A stretch of 6,677 bases of DNA from Sulfurovum sp. (GCA_027038155.1 JALVXW010000319.1:1-6677), one strand, 5' to 3'. Positions 1-5,406 are shown, counted from the first letter of the stretch. Made by a program: numbers and translations. The notes: a model not told the origin generated them from the sequence alone.

Positions 1-1
1 A

Positions 2-361
2 TCAGAGCCTTTCTTTGCCCCACTGGGTATGAACTGGCGTATGGCAGTAGCCTTAGAGACAGGGCTAGCTGCCAAAGAAGTTGTGGTATCCACACTTGGT
101 GTACTCTATGCACTGGGTGATGATGTAGATGAAGGCTCTGAAGGTCTCATTACTCAAATTAAAGCAAACATACCATTTGCTGCAGCCATTGCGTTTATCG
201 TCTTTGTGATGATTTACCTGCCATGTCTGGCAGCCTCCATGGTCTTTGCCAAAGAATCTGGGGGATGGAAGTACTTGGTTTACCTCTTCTTTATAACCAG
301 TGCCAGTGCATGGATACTTAGTTTTATAGCATACAGAATAACATTACTACTAGGATATTAG
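2..361 (+). CDS. feoB: Ferrous iron transport protein B, C-terminal part (5' end outside window)
   Basis: This is the last 119 residues of FeoB, the GTPase-coupled permease that brings Fe2+ across the cytoplasmic membrane. The frame is open from base 2, so the gene begins outside the window. Visible family features are the segment APLGMNWRMAVALETGLAAK followed by EVVVSTLGVLYALG, which is typical of the FeoB core. Two hydrophobic helices follow (roughly residues 60-82 and 92-115 of the fragment), the first carrying a YLPCLAA segment with the conserved cysteine region of FeoB proteins. The N-terminal G domain is not in view. The stop codon TAG is immediately followed by the feoA ATG with no spacer, so the two are surely co-transcribed and probably translationally coupled. 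The identification is firm; completeness of the gene cannot be judged. Confidence 0.95.
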   Translation, partial: SEPFFAPLGMNWRMAVALETGLAAKEVVVSTLGVLYALGDDVDEGSEGLITQIKANIPFAAAIAFIVFVMIYLPCLAASMVFAKESGGWKYLVYLFFITSASAWILSFIAYRITLLLGY

Positions 362-586
362 ATGAGATTAACAGAACTCACCAAAGGTGACAAAGCCCAA
401 ATCATTAAGATAGATGCCAATAAAGCACTTAAAGATAGATTTAACTCTTTTGGTGTCATGCGTGGAGAAGAGCTACTTGTAAAAGGGTGTTCTCTTGCCA
501 AACAGACCATGGAGATAGAGGTAGGCTCTACACTCATCGCACTGCGTAGAGATGAAGCCCAAAAGATAGAGGTAGAGAAAATATAA
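362..586 (+). CDS. feoA: FeoA family small SH3-like protein of the Fe2+ uptake system
   Basis: A 74-residue protein with the standard FeoA size and pattern. It opens with MRLTELTKGDKAQI and continues with a DRFNSFGVMRGEEL segment, matching the 'lxxLGlxpG' turn of the family. It ends in a strand-rich IEVGSTLIALRRDEAQKIEV portion, as expected for an SH3-like barrel. FeoA is cytoplasmic and is thought to support or regulate FeoB. The ATG directly touches the feoB stop codon. The only ribosome-site-like bases are an AGGAT lying inside the end of feoB, which favours translational coupling. FeoA lies downstream of feoB here, whereas in many bacteria feoA precedes feoB. A second feoA upstream of feoB, outside the window, is possible. 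A hairpin follows the stop. Confidence 0.93.
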   Translation: MRLTELTKGDKAQIIKIDANKALKDRFNSFGVMRGEELLVKGCSLAKQTMEIEVGSTLIALRRDEAQKIEVEKI

Positions 587-587
587 C

Positions 588-617
588 TGTATGGTGGGCA
601 GGAATGCCCACCCTACA
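588..617. repeat. Strong palindromic hairpin between feoA and the porin remnant
   Basis: GGTGGGCA (593-600) and TGCCCACC (605-612) are a perfect 8-bp inverted repeat with a GGAA loop. TGTA (588-591) and TACA (614-617) extend it to 12 pairs around one T/C mismatch. It is the most GC-rich spot in its surroundings. No T-run follows on the plus strand, so it is not a classical intrinsic terminator. It could be an RNA-stabilising or attenuating hairpin below feoA, or a copy of a dispersed palindromic repeat. It sits only 4 bases before the porin ribosome site. Confidence 0.7.
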
Positions 618-633
618 TAAAAGGAGACACAAA

Positions 634-853
634 ATGAACAAAATTACACTAAGCACAACAAGTATAATGATAATGACTATAGGAATTAATGCTAATATCC
701 TTACCAATGCTTTTGAAAATGCTACAGTCAATGGCTATGTAAGAGCTGGATACGAAGTACATCATGTAGAAAATGTTGATACCTTTAAAGATGGTGCCAA
801 TGTAGGTGAAGACACAGCCAAACATGAGAGTGTTTGCTAATTATCTGTTTTAG
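634..853 (+). pseudogene. Opr-type outer-membrane porin, internally deleted and frameshifted remnant
   Basis: The ATG at 634 has a good ribosome site (AAGGAG at 621-626, 7 bases away), so it is preferred over the in-frame ATG at 604, which lies in the hairpin. The open frame ends at 840 after 68 residues. It holds a signal peptide (MNKITLSTTSIMIMTIGINA), then an ILTNAFENATVNGYVRAGYE segment typical of the first strand of epsilonproteobacterial Opr/OprD-like porins, then an abrupt end. The +1 frame at 824-853 reads MRVFANYLF and stops at 851-853. This is the classic last beta-strand of a porin with terminal Phe. A full porin of this type would be roughly 400 residues, so the whole barrel interior is missing. 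The likely history is a large internal deletion plus a one-base frameshift. It may still be transcribed, but a functional porin is very unlikely. Family naming is from pattern recognition. Confidence 0.75.
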
Positions 854-856
854 CCT

Positions 857-878
857 GTATTACATAGAATAGTAATAC
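857..878. terminator. Weak stem-loop after the porin remnant, possible terminator
   Basis: GTATTAC (857-863) and GTAATAC (872-878) form a perfect 7-bp inverted repeat with an 8-base loop, starting 4 bases after the porin frame's TAG at 851-853. A T6 run (893-898) follows, but about 15 bases away, so it is not a standard intrinsic terminator. A repeat of this length could occur by chance. It is listed because its position suits the end of the original porin gene. The remaining bases to 948 hold nothing else I recognise. Confidence 0.3.
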
Positions 879-948
879 CCACATCTATAGTATTTTTTGA
901 AAATAGTGCTAAATTCTGACTTAGTTAAGATTGAACCGCAATACTACC

Positions 949-1497
949 TCATGGTGTAGTCTGCTGCTCCATAGGTAGTTTTGTACGTATCTGTTTAGGC
1001 ATATAGTATTTAAACTGCTTAGGTTGTATAAAAAAATCTATCTCACCACACGCTTCGCTAATTTCACTCCATGAATCAATATTTAAGTCTATTGCTACCA
1101 CACCCAATGTAGGAAGTTTTGAAAAGTTCTCTTTAATAAGAAAATTAATAAACTCTGTCAGTTCGGGGTTGTGACCCACAAGAAAAATAGTCTCATAGCT
1201 GTCATCTTGTAGCGTTAGCACATTTATTAATGTTTCAGGACGAGAGTTATAAAGCTCTTCCATATAGTGAATACGCCCCTTGTAGCCTATCTTTTTTCCC
1301 AATGTATCTGCTGTAATCTGTGCACGGAGAGCAAGACTAGATATTATCAAGTCTGGTTTGAATTTTTGTATAGACATATAGGAGCTTATCATATCAAGAT
1401 CTTTATGCCCACGTTTTTTTAGTCCTCTTTCAAAATCACTGAGTGTACCATCACTCCAGTTAGATTTTGCATGGCGAATAAGATATAGTGTTTTAAT
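949..1497 (-). CDS. sixA: SixA-type phosphohistidine phosphatase (histidine phosphatase superfamily)
   Basis: This is a 182-residue histidine phosphatase of branch 1. The N-terminal LYLIRHAKS motif gives Arg8 and the nucleophile His9. SSLALRAQITAD supplies the second conserved arginine (about Arg58), EELYNS carries the acid region (about 80-83), and VGHNPEL gives the second catalytic histidine (about His109). These match SixA, which dephosphorylates phosphohistidine on phosphotransfer domains (ArcB in E. coli). The C-terminal 25 residues or so are basic and glutamine-rich. I chose the start at an ATT codon (1495-1497), which sits 6 bases after AAGGAG and gives IKTLYLIRHAKS, the usual start of the family (MKTLYLIRHAKS). 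The alternative is TTG at 1522-1524, which adds 9 residues but would lie in a terminator-like element. The gene is downstream of kinase, PAS and roadblock genes on the same strand. Function is confident; the start is less so. Confidence 0.88.
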   Translation of the reverse strand: MKTLYLIRHAKSNWSDGTLSDFERGLKKRGHKDLDMISSYMSIQKFKPDLIISSLALRAQITADTLGKKIGYKGRIHYMEELYNSRPETLINVLTLQDDSYETIFLVGHNPELTEFINFLIKENFSKLPTLGVVAIDLNIDSWSEISEACGEIDFFIQPKQFKYYMPKQIRTKLPMEQQTTP

Positions 1498-1503
1498 AAT
1501 AGA

Positions 1504-1509
1504 CTCCTT
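1504..1509 (-). promoter_or_regulatory. Ribosome binding site that points to an ATT start for sixA
   Basis: The minus strand reads AAGGAG here, followed by TCTATT and then ATT AAA ACA. The 6-base spacing to the ATT at 1495-1497 equals the spacing seen for the PAS gene (AAGGAG at 2497-2502) and the heat-shock gene (AAGGAG at 6577-6582). No ATG, GTG or TTG lies at a usable distance downstream. This makes the rare start codon ATT the best-placed candidate. Confidence 0.65.
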
Positions 1510-1520
1510 CTCGTAAATAC

Positions 1521-1545
1521 TCAAACAAATCCACCAAAAGGTGGA
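1521..1545 (-). terminator. Short intrinsic terminator after the roadblock gene
   Basis: On the minus strand, TCCACC and GGTGGA form a perfect 6-bp stem (1530-1545) around a TTTT loop. The stem is followed at once by TTTGTTTGA (1521-1529). It lies 23 bases past the roadblock stop codon and before sixA. The stem is short and the U-tract is interrupted by a G, so termination is probably partial. No convincing promoter is seen between it and sixA, so sixA may depend on read-through. Confidence 0.55.
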
Positions 1546-1560
1546 CTCTATTGAACACTT

Positions 1561-1609
1561 AAACCGTACTATAGCTCACGCATCGCTTTAGACATGCTTT
1601 GTACGGTTT
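1561..1609. repeat. Long-range inverted repeat spanning the roadblock stop codon
   Basis: AAACCGTAC (1561-1569) and GTACGGTTT (1601-1609) are perfect 9-bp complements separated by 31 bases. One arm falls in the last codons of the roadblock gene and the other overlaps its stop codon. Shorter complementary segments in the loop (GCAT with ATGC) could add inner pairing. No U-run follows. One 9-bp match at this distance is about what chance gives in a window this long, so a role as a 3'-end RNA structure is only a possibility. Confidence 0.35.
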
Positions 1610-1958
1610 TTTCCATAATCATCTTTCCTAGTGCCACATTTCCATCATCTCTAAAGATAGCAAAAGTAGTGAGCTTAGAAAAATTATCCCCTCCTGTACT
1701 ACCAGAAGAGTTTACGAGAAATACATGTCCATCTTCTGTTCTTGCTTCCACCAAAGAGCCTTCTGAAAATCCCACATCCAAAGAGGATTCAGAGATCATT
1801 CTAAAGGCATCATTGAAGATACTTGCAGAGTAAGCGATATCCACAGAAGTATTCTCATCATCCATGTAGAGTGTTTCACCAGAAAAGTTCAAAACTGCTG
1901 AACCCAAATATCCGCTCACTGAGCGTAATTTTTTCATAGCTTGTTCAAATTCTACCAT
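1569..1958 (-). CDS. Roadblock/LC7-like domain protein
   Basis: A 129-residue soluble protein resembling a single roadblock/LC7 (MglB-like) domain. It has an N-terminal helix (EFEQAMKKLRSVS), then strand-turn-strand (GYLGSAVLNFSGETLYMDDE), a long helix (about 40-58), then strands around VEARTEDGHVFLV (70-82) and TTFAIFRDDG (97-106), and a final helix. Roadblock proteins are usually dimeric and bind small Ras-like GTPases or serve as signalling scaffolds. No GTPase gene is in the window. The start at 1958 is chosen because AAGGAT precedes it by about 8 bases. The longer in-frame start at 2003 would overlap the PAS gene by 32 bases and add an unconserved-looking basic leader. It lies 13 bases below the PAS gene, so the two are almost certainly one operon and may act together. 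The family call rests on pattern only and is moderate. Confidence 0.65.
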   Translation of the reverse strand: MVEFEQAMKKLRSVSGYLGSAVLNFSGETLYMDDENTSVDIAYSASIFNDAFRMISESSLDVGFSEGSLVEARTEDGHVFLVNSSGSTGGDNFSKLTTFAIFRDDGNVALGKMIMEKTVQSMSKAMREL

Positions 1959-1971
1959 CTTTATTATCCTT

Positions 1972-2490
1972 TTAACTGTTTTGTATTTTTTGCATAGCAT
2001 CATTAAAAGTATCTAACGATGCACCATTCTCTTTTAGAAAAGCTTCTAAAATTGGCAAAGAAGCTTCCATGCCACCACTCTGCTCTGCTGCAAGCAACTC
2101 TTTGTATAGAGGCTCAATGACTGCTCTTGCACCTGCGGACATACCCTTTCTGGTAGAGACATAGTTTCTAAAAGATCCATCTGGATTGGTAGCGACTCTC
2201 ACATGGGCAAAAACCCAATAAAAACCACCATCTTTACGAAGATTTTTTACAAATGCTTTCACATCTTTACCCGCCTTAAGATTATCCCATAGGTACTTAA
2301 AGACAATTTTTGGCATATCAGGATGCCTAATAATCGCATGTGGCTTTTCCAAAAGTTCAGCCTGCGTATAGCCTGCCAATTTAAAGAAAATTGGATTAGC
2401 ATAGGTAATATCACCTTTTTCATCACCTTTTGAAACAACAATGTCTACACTTGTCACTGGATGTTCTACATCTGTCGGGGTTGGACTCAT
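1972..2490 (-). CDS. Aer/CetB-like PAS domain protein, probable redox or energy sensor
   Basis: A 172-residue cytoplasmic protein with one PAS domain (about 15-120) close to the FAD-binding PAS of E. coli Aer and Campylobacter CetB. Visible matches to Aer are ITYANPIFFKLAGYT (28-42), IIRHPDMP (53-60), a Trp in YLWDNLKAGK (W68), and VKNLRKDGGFYWV (81-93). Arg55, His56, Asp58, Trp68 and Tyr91 correspond to positions tied to flavin binding in Aer. There is no transmembrane, HAMP or methyl-accepting domain. After the PAS come about 50 mostly helical residues ending in DTFNDAMQKIQNS. CetB is likewise a PAS-only protein that signals through a separate membrane receptor, CetA. No such receptor is here, so the partner may be distant, or may be the neighbouring roadblock protein or kinase. 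AAGGAG lies 6 bases before the ATG. Flavin binding is inferred. Confidence 0.85.
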   Translation of the reverse strand: MSPTPTDVEHPVTSVDIVVSKGDEKGDITYANPIFFKLAGYTQAELLEKPHAIIRHPDMPKIVFKYLWDNLKAGKDVKAFVKNLRKDGGFYWVFAHVRVATNPDGSFRNYVSTRKGMSAGARAVIEPLYKELLAAEQSGGMEASLPILEAFLKENGASLDTFNDAMQKIQNS

Positions 2491-2520
2491 TCTTTTCTCC
2501 TTAGGTTTTAGATAACTTTA

Positions 2521-2526
2521 ATTATA
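2521..2526 (-). promoter_or_regulatory. Probable -10 element for the PAS-roadblock operon
   Basis: The minus strand reads TATAAT exactly, 30 bases before the PAS start codon and about 18 bases before its ribosome site (2497-2502). No convincing -35 hexamer is seen upstream, only AT-rich DNA; weak or absent -35 elements are common in Campylobacterota. It lies in the 73-base gap after the kinase stop codon, so the PAS and roadblock genes probably have their own transcript. Confidence 0.55.
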
Positions 2527-2563
2527 ACGATTTTATCTTCAAATTTCTATATATAAAACATTT

Positions 2564-4585
2564 TTATTGCTTATTTTTAAAAGATTCAATCACATTTCTT
2601 ACTTCATCTTTATTAAATGGTTTATTTACAAGCAGGTCAAAAATCTCCTCTTCCTCTTCTGTAAGATAAGGGTCTCCAGAGATGGAAGCTGCATAGATAG
2701 GGGATAGATGATGCTCTTTTTCATAATCTCTAAAGATACGCAAAAGATCACCCCCCAACATACCTGGCATATGCTCATCCAGATAGACAATATCAAACTT
2801 CTCACCATGTGTCGCTGCCTGCTTTAGCATCTCAAGCCCCAACTCTCCAGTAAGTGCTGTGTGTATCTCTACAAATTCTGTAGTCAACATGGACTCAAGG
2901 AGACTAATATTTATTTTATTGTCATCTATAATCAATACTTTAATCTTCTTTCCAGAGAATACTGTACTATGGAGGGCTTCACCATTGTAGGTATTTTTGG
3001 AAGTAATCTCAATACCTTCTATCTCTTTATTTTTAAGCAACGAAAAGAGATGGTTCTCCACTAATAAAAGCTCAAACTTTTTTGATTTTCCTGCCTCTAA
3101 AATCTCTGAAGTTATCTTCTCTTCAAAACAAATCACATGGGTAGCATGCTTCTTAAGCGTATTGGAAATTACTATCTTCTCTTCGGGCATTCCCAAATCA
3201 ACCAAATATTTACAGATAAATTTGGGATATTTAGCATCAACAAAATCTGTCAAAATGACAATTTTTTTATCCAGATTATAAAATTTATCATAACTACGTG
3301 TACGGTCAACAACCTCAACAGGAATATCAAAATAGAACTCACTGCCTTTATTGACTTCACTCTTTAATCTTAATGTTCCACCCATTTCAGAGACATATCC
3401 TGCCGAAATTGCAAGCCCCAGCCCTGTGCCACCATACTTTTCATGCGTGTCATCCTCTGCTTGAGAAAAAGCCTTAAATAGTTTTTTTTGTGCTCCCTCT
3501 TCTATGCCTATACCCTTGTCTTTTACAGAGAATTTAATCCTATTTGTAGTGGCATCCCAAAGTATTTTTAATGATATTTCACGTTTTACTGGTGTAAATT
3601 TATAGGCATTCCCTATGAGATTAGTGAGAACACGCTTTAATTTTAGGGCATCAAGCTTTACCTCTTTTGGGATTTGAGGAGAGATATAGATAAAGTAGTG
3701 TATCTTTTTCTCCAGCATTTTGGCAGCAAAACCATTGGCAATTTCAGATAAAAATTTTACCGTAGTAATTGTCTCCATCTCTACATGCGTAGTCGTTTCG
3801 TATCTATTTTTTGCCACATCCAAAATAGTAGTTGTTAGAGTGTTGATAAAGCTGGCACTCTCCTTGGCATTTACAACAAACCCTTTTAGTCGCTCATCTT
3901 CAATCTGCTCCTCAAGCAACTCCAAAAATCCATAAAGCGTATTGGCTGGGGTACGTATATCATGTACCGTATTGGAAAAGAAGAGTAACATATCATCATT
4001 TTTTTCAACACTACTCTCCTCTTCTATCTTCTTCATCGTATTTTGAATATTTTTTGTAGTGGTATCAGAAGGAGAGACTTGCTGATTAAAATAAACAATT
4101 TTAATCATTTTAATCAGATACGATTCAACAGATATCAAGGCATTTAGATCAACTTTTGTATAGGATCTCTTGTTTGCACCAATTGCACGAGACACACGCA
4201 CAATACCAATGAGTTCACCCTTTTCCAAGAGTGGCATCAACATTTGCGATCTTAGTTTGTGGTTATGAGGGTTATCATAAGGCTGCACATAATCTTTATC
4301 ACTCGCAAGATGGTTGTAGATTGCGGGTGCTTTGGTTAAAAATACCTTTCCGATACACCCTTCTGGCTCAATCATAGAGAGTTCCAAACGTTGCTTTTTT
4401 TCAGCATAAATTACTTTTTTATCTTTCTCAAAAATAAATAAAGAGGCAAAATCTGAATCAGTAAGCTCTTTGAGCAACCCCTCTATCTCTTCAGATACTT
4501 CAATTTTATTTTTAGACTGTGATACTTTTTCTATTGACGATATTAAATTTTCTATACGCTCTAATGCTTTACCCCTCAACAACAA
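2564..4585 (-). CDS. Soluble GAF-containing hybrid histidine kinase with C-terminal receiver
   Basis: A sensor kinase of up to 673 residues with no membrane segments. A GAF-like sensor domain spans about 15-165. A dimerisation/phosphoacceptor domain follows, with His208 in the H-box NTVHDIRTPANTL. The ATPase domain has the N-box NLIGNAYKFTP (322-332), G1 DKGIG (356-360) and G2 YGGTGLGLAIS (384-394). Residues 437-540 start like a receiver (KKIVILTD) but lack the usual acidic triad, so this may be a degenerate receiver. The true receiver (547-670) has Asp554/555, the phosphoacceptor Asp603 in YLDEHMPG, Ser634 or Ser636, and Lys655 in NKPF. No DNA-binding or HPt output is present, so phosphate must pass to a separate protein. 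The start is one of three tandem TTG codons (4585, 4582, 4579); the second or third is best spaced from AAAGGA. The PAS, roadblock and sixA genes follow on the same strand. Confidence 0.92.
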   Translation of the reverse strand: MLLRGKALERIENLISSIEKVSQSKNKIEVSEEIEGLLKELTDSDFASLFIFEKDKKVIYAEKKQRLELSMIEPEGCIGKVFLTKAPAIYNHLASDKDYVQPYDNPHNHKLRSQMLMPLLEKGELIGIVRVSRAIGANKRSYTKVDLNALISVESYLIKMIKIVYFNQQVSPSDTTTKNIQNTMKKIEEESSVEKNDDMLLFFSNTVHDIRTPANTLYGFLELLEEQIEDERLKGFVVNAKESASFINTLTTTILDVAKNRYETTTHVEMETITTVKFLSEIANGFAAKMLEKKIHYFIYISPQIPKEVKLDALKLKRVLTNLIGNAYKFTPVKREISLKILWDATTNRIKFSVKDKGIGIEEGAQKKLFKAFSQAEDDTHEKYGGTGLGLAISAGYVSEMGGTLRLKSEVNKGSEFYFDIPVEVVDRTRSYDKFYNLDKKIVILTDFVDAKYPKFICKYLVDLGMPEEKIVISNTLKKHATHVICFEEKITSEILEAGKSKKFELLLVENHLFSLLKNKEIEGIEITSKNTYNGEALHSTVFSGKKIKVLIIDDNKINISLLESMLTTEFVEIHTALTGELGLEMLKQAATHGEKFDIVYLDEHMPGMLGGDLLRIFRDYEKEHHLSPIYAASISGDPYLTEEEEEIFDLLVNKPFNKDEVRNVIESFKNKQ

Positions 4586-4593
4586 AATCCTTT
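4577..4593 (-). promoter_or_regulatory. Ribosome site followed by three tandem TTG codons at the kinase start
   Basis: The minus strand reads AAAGGA (4588-4593), then TT, then TTG TTG TTG. The first TTG is only 2 bases from the ribosome site, the second 5 and the third 8. Initiation therefore most likely uses the second or third codon, shortening the protein by one or two residues. No ATG or GTG occurs nearby, so a TTG start is well supported and suggests modest expression. Confidence 0.6.
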
Positions 4594-4614
4594 CTTAAAC
4601 TAATTTCATGAAGA

Positions 4615-4642
4615 AGTATAGCATAAAAATATTTACGTAAAT
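4615..4642 (-). promoter_or_regulatory. Extended -10 promoter of the kinase gene with a palindrome upstream
   Basis: The minus strand reads TGCTATACT (4615-4623), an extended -10 (TGn plus TATACT), 30 bases before the kinase start region. Just upstream, ATTTACGTAAAT (4631-4642) is a perfect 12-bp palindrome occupying the position of a -35 element, which is otherwise poorly matched. This placement suits a repressor or activator site. The palindrome core TTACGTAA shares the TTAC/GTAA half-site theme of the repressor's own control region, but with a different spacing. Confidence 0.55.
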
Positions 4643-4645
4643 TAA

Positions 4646-5344
4646 TCAAAAACATCCTTTGCTAAACAGACCCACCACACGACCTATAATTTCGCATCTA
4701 CTCTTTTTTAAATCCGTAACAACAATCACATCTTCTCTATTTTTATCAGACACAAAGGTATATTTTTTATCTATAGGATTATAATAGACACGTCTCAGTA
4801 TTGATACATCTTCGCACAAAAGCAGATAGATACTCCCATCTTTTATTTCACCTTCGTTTTCAAAAGGATTTACAAAAAGCAGAGAATCAGTAGAGGGCAA
4901 AGAGGCTACACTCTCTCCTGTATAATCAACAATAAAAATATTTTGATAAGAGGACAATCCCAAATAATACTCAAGAAAATCTTTCTCAAAGTACATCATT
5001 TTTTTCTCATGAAGTGAAAGTAGTTTTCCTTTTTTATCGCCCATAAACTGACTAGGATAATAGGTCAATCCAATACGATTTCCATAACAAATTTCTGGTT
5101 CTTGTATATGCCCACAAAGAACCTCTGAGTTATATTCACTCCCTTTACCTGTTTGAAGCCATAGTGTATTTATTCCGTATTTTTGACAAAATGCCAATTC
5201 ATGTTTTGCAGAGAGACGTTGCTGTTTTCCATTTTCTATATCACTGATTGTTTGTTTGTGGCGCAATCCTATGGTTTTGGCAAGTTCATGCTGTGTTAAT
5301 CCCAGCCCTTTTCTTATCCTTTTTAGCCTCTCACCATACGACAT
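4646..5344 (-). CDS. XRE-family repressor with LexA/CI-like S24 C-terminal domain, probably cleavage-defective
   Basis: A 232-residue phage-type repressor. Residues 1-65 form an XRE helix-turn-helix: GERLKRIRKGLGLTQHELAK, then the recognition helix in HKQTISDIENGK. The C-terminal part (about 90-232) follows the S24/LexA fold of phage repressors. GESVASLPSTDSLLFVN (143-159) matches the 'GDSMxPTxxxGDxllvd' block, with Ser145 as the nucleophile position. RRVYYNPIDKKYTFVSDKN (184-202) matches the 'VKRL' block, and IIGRVVGLF closes the fold. The lysine general base appears to be replaced by Leu183 or Arg184, and the usual Ala-Gly cleavage site in the linker reads MGD (101-103), with a Cys-Gly at 77-78 as an alternative. 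Self-cleavage is therefore doubtful, while dimerisation should remain. The ribosome site is GAGGGG. It is transcribed divergently from a small HTH gene across paired operators, implying autoregulation. Family is confident; the catalytic defect is inferred. Confidence 0.85.
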   Translation of the reverse strand: MSYGERLKRIRKGLGLTQHELAKTIGLRHKQTISDIENGKQQRLSAKHELAFCQKYGINTLWLQTGKGSEYNSEVLCGHIQEPEICYGNRIGLTYYPSQFMGDKKGKLLSLHEKKMMYFEKDFLEYYLGLSSYQNIFIVDYTGESVASLPSTDSLLFVNPFENEGEIKDGSIYLLLCEDVSILRRVYYNPIDKKYTFVSDKNREDVIVVTDLKKSRCEIIGRVVGLFSKGCF

Positions 5345-5370
5345 TCACGCCCCTCTATAGAAAAAATATT

Positions 5371-5406
5371 TATTTTCTTACTTAACTTGACTTTTATAAG
5401 AAAATA
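5371..5406. promoter_or_regulatory. Operator candidate 1: 10-bp inverted repeat in the divergent control region
   Basis: TATTTTCTTA (5371-5380) and TAAGAAAATA (5397-5406) are perfect inverted copies with a 16-base spacer. The repeat covers the -10 of the leftward (repressor) promoter, contains the -35 of the rightward promoter in its spacer, and runs into the rightward -35/-10 interval. Binding of the repressor here would be expected to affect both directions. The identity of the bound protein is inferred from position. Confidence 0.55.

Noticed and set aside
604..633. Upstream ATG extending the porin remnant by 10 residues
   Set aside because: It lies in the right arm of the hairpin, has no ribosome site, and would place a basic stretch before an otherwise normal signal peptide. 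The ATG at 634 has AAGGAG.
534..731. Minus-strand hydrophobic reading frame of 65 residues
   Set aside because: It lies opposite the end of feoA, the hairpin and the porin signal peptide. Its hydrophobicity is a by-product of the reverse strand, and there is no ribosome site.
1498..1524. TTG start for sixA at 1522-1524
   Set aside because: It sits in the terminator-like U-tract and adds nine residues before the usual family start. It is kept only as the alternative.
1959..2003. Longer start for the roadblock gene
   Set aside because: It would overlap the PAS gene by 32 bases, adds a basic leader unlike the domain, and AAGGAT precedes the shorter start.
2861..3935. Several plus-strand reading frames of 67-94 residues opposite the kinase
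   Set aside because: They are antisense to conserved kinase and receiver domains, lack ribosome sites and show no family features.
3153..3946. Repeated AAGCGTATTGG in the kinase gene (near 3153 and 3936)
   Set aside because: Both copies are inside coding sequence and reflect similar codons (SNTLK and ANTLY); it is not a repeat element.
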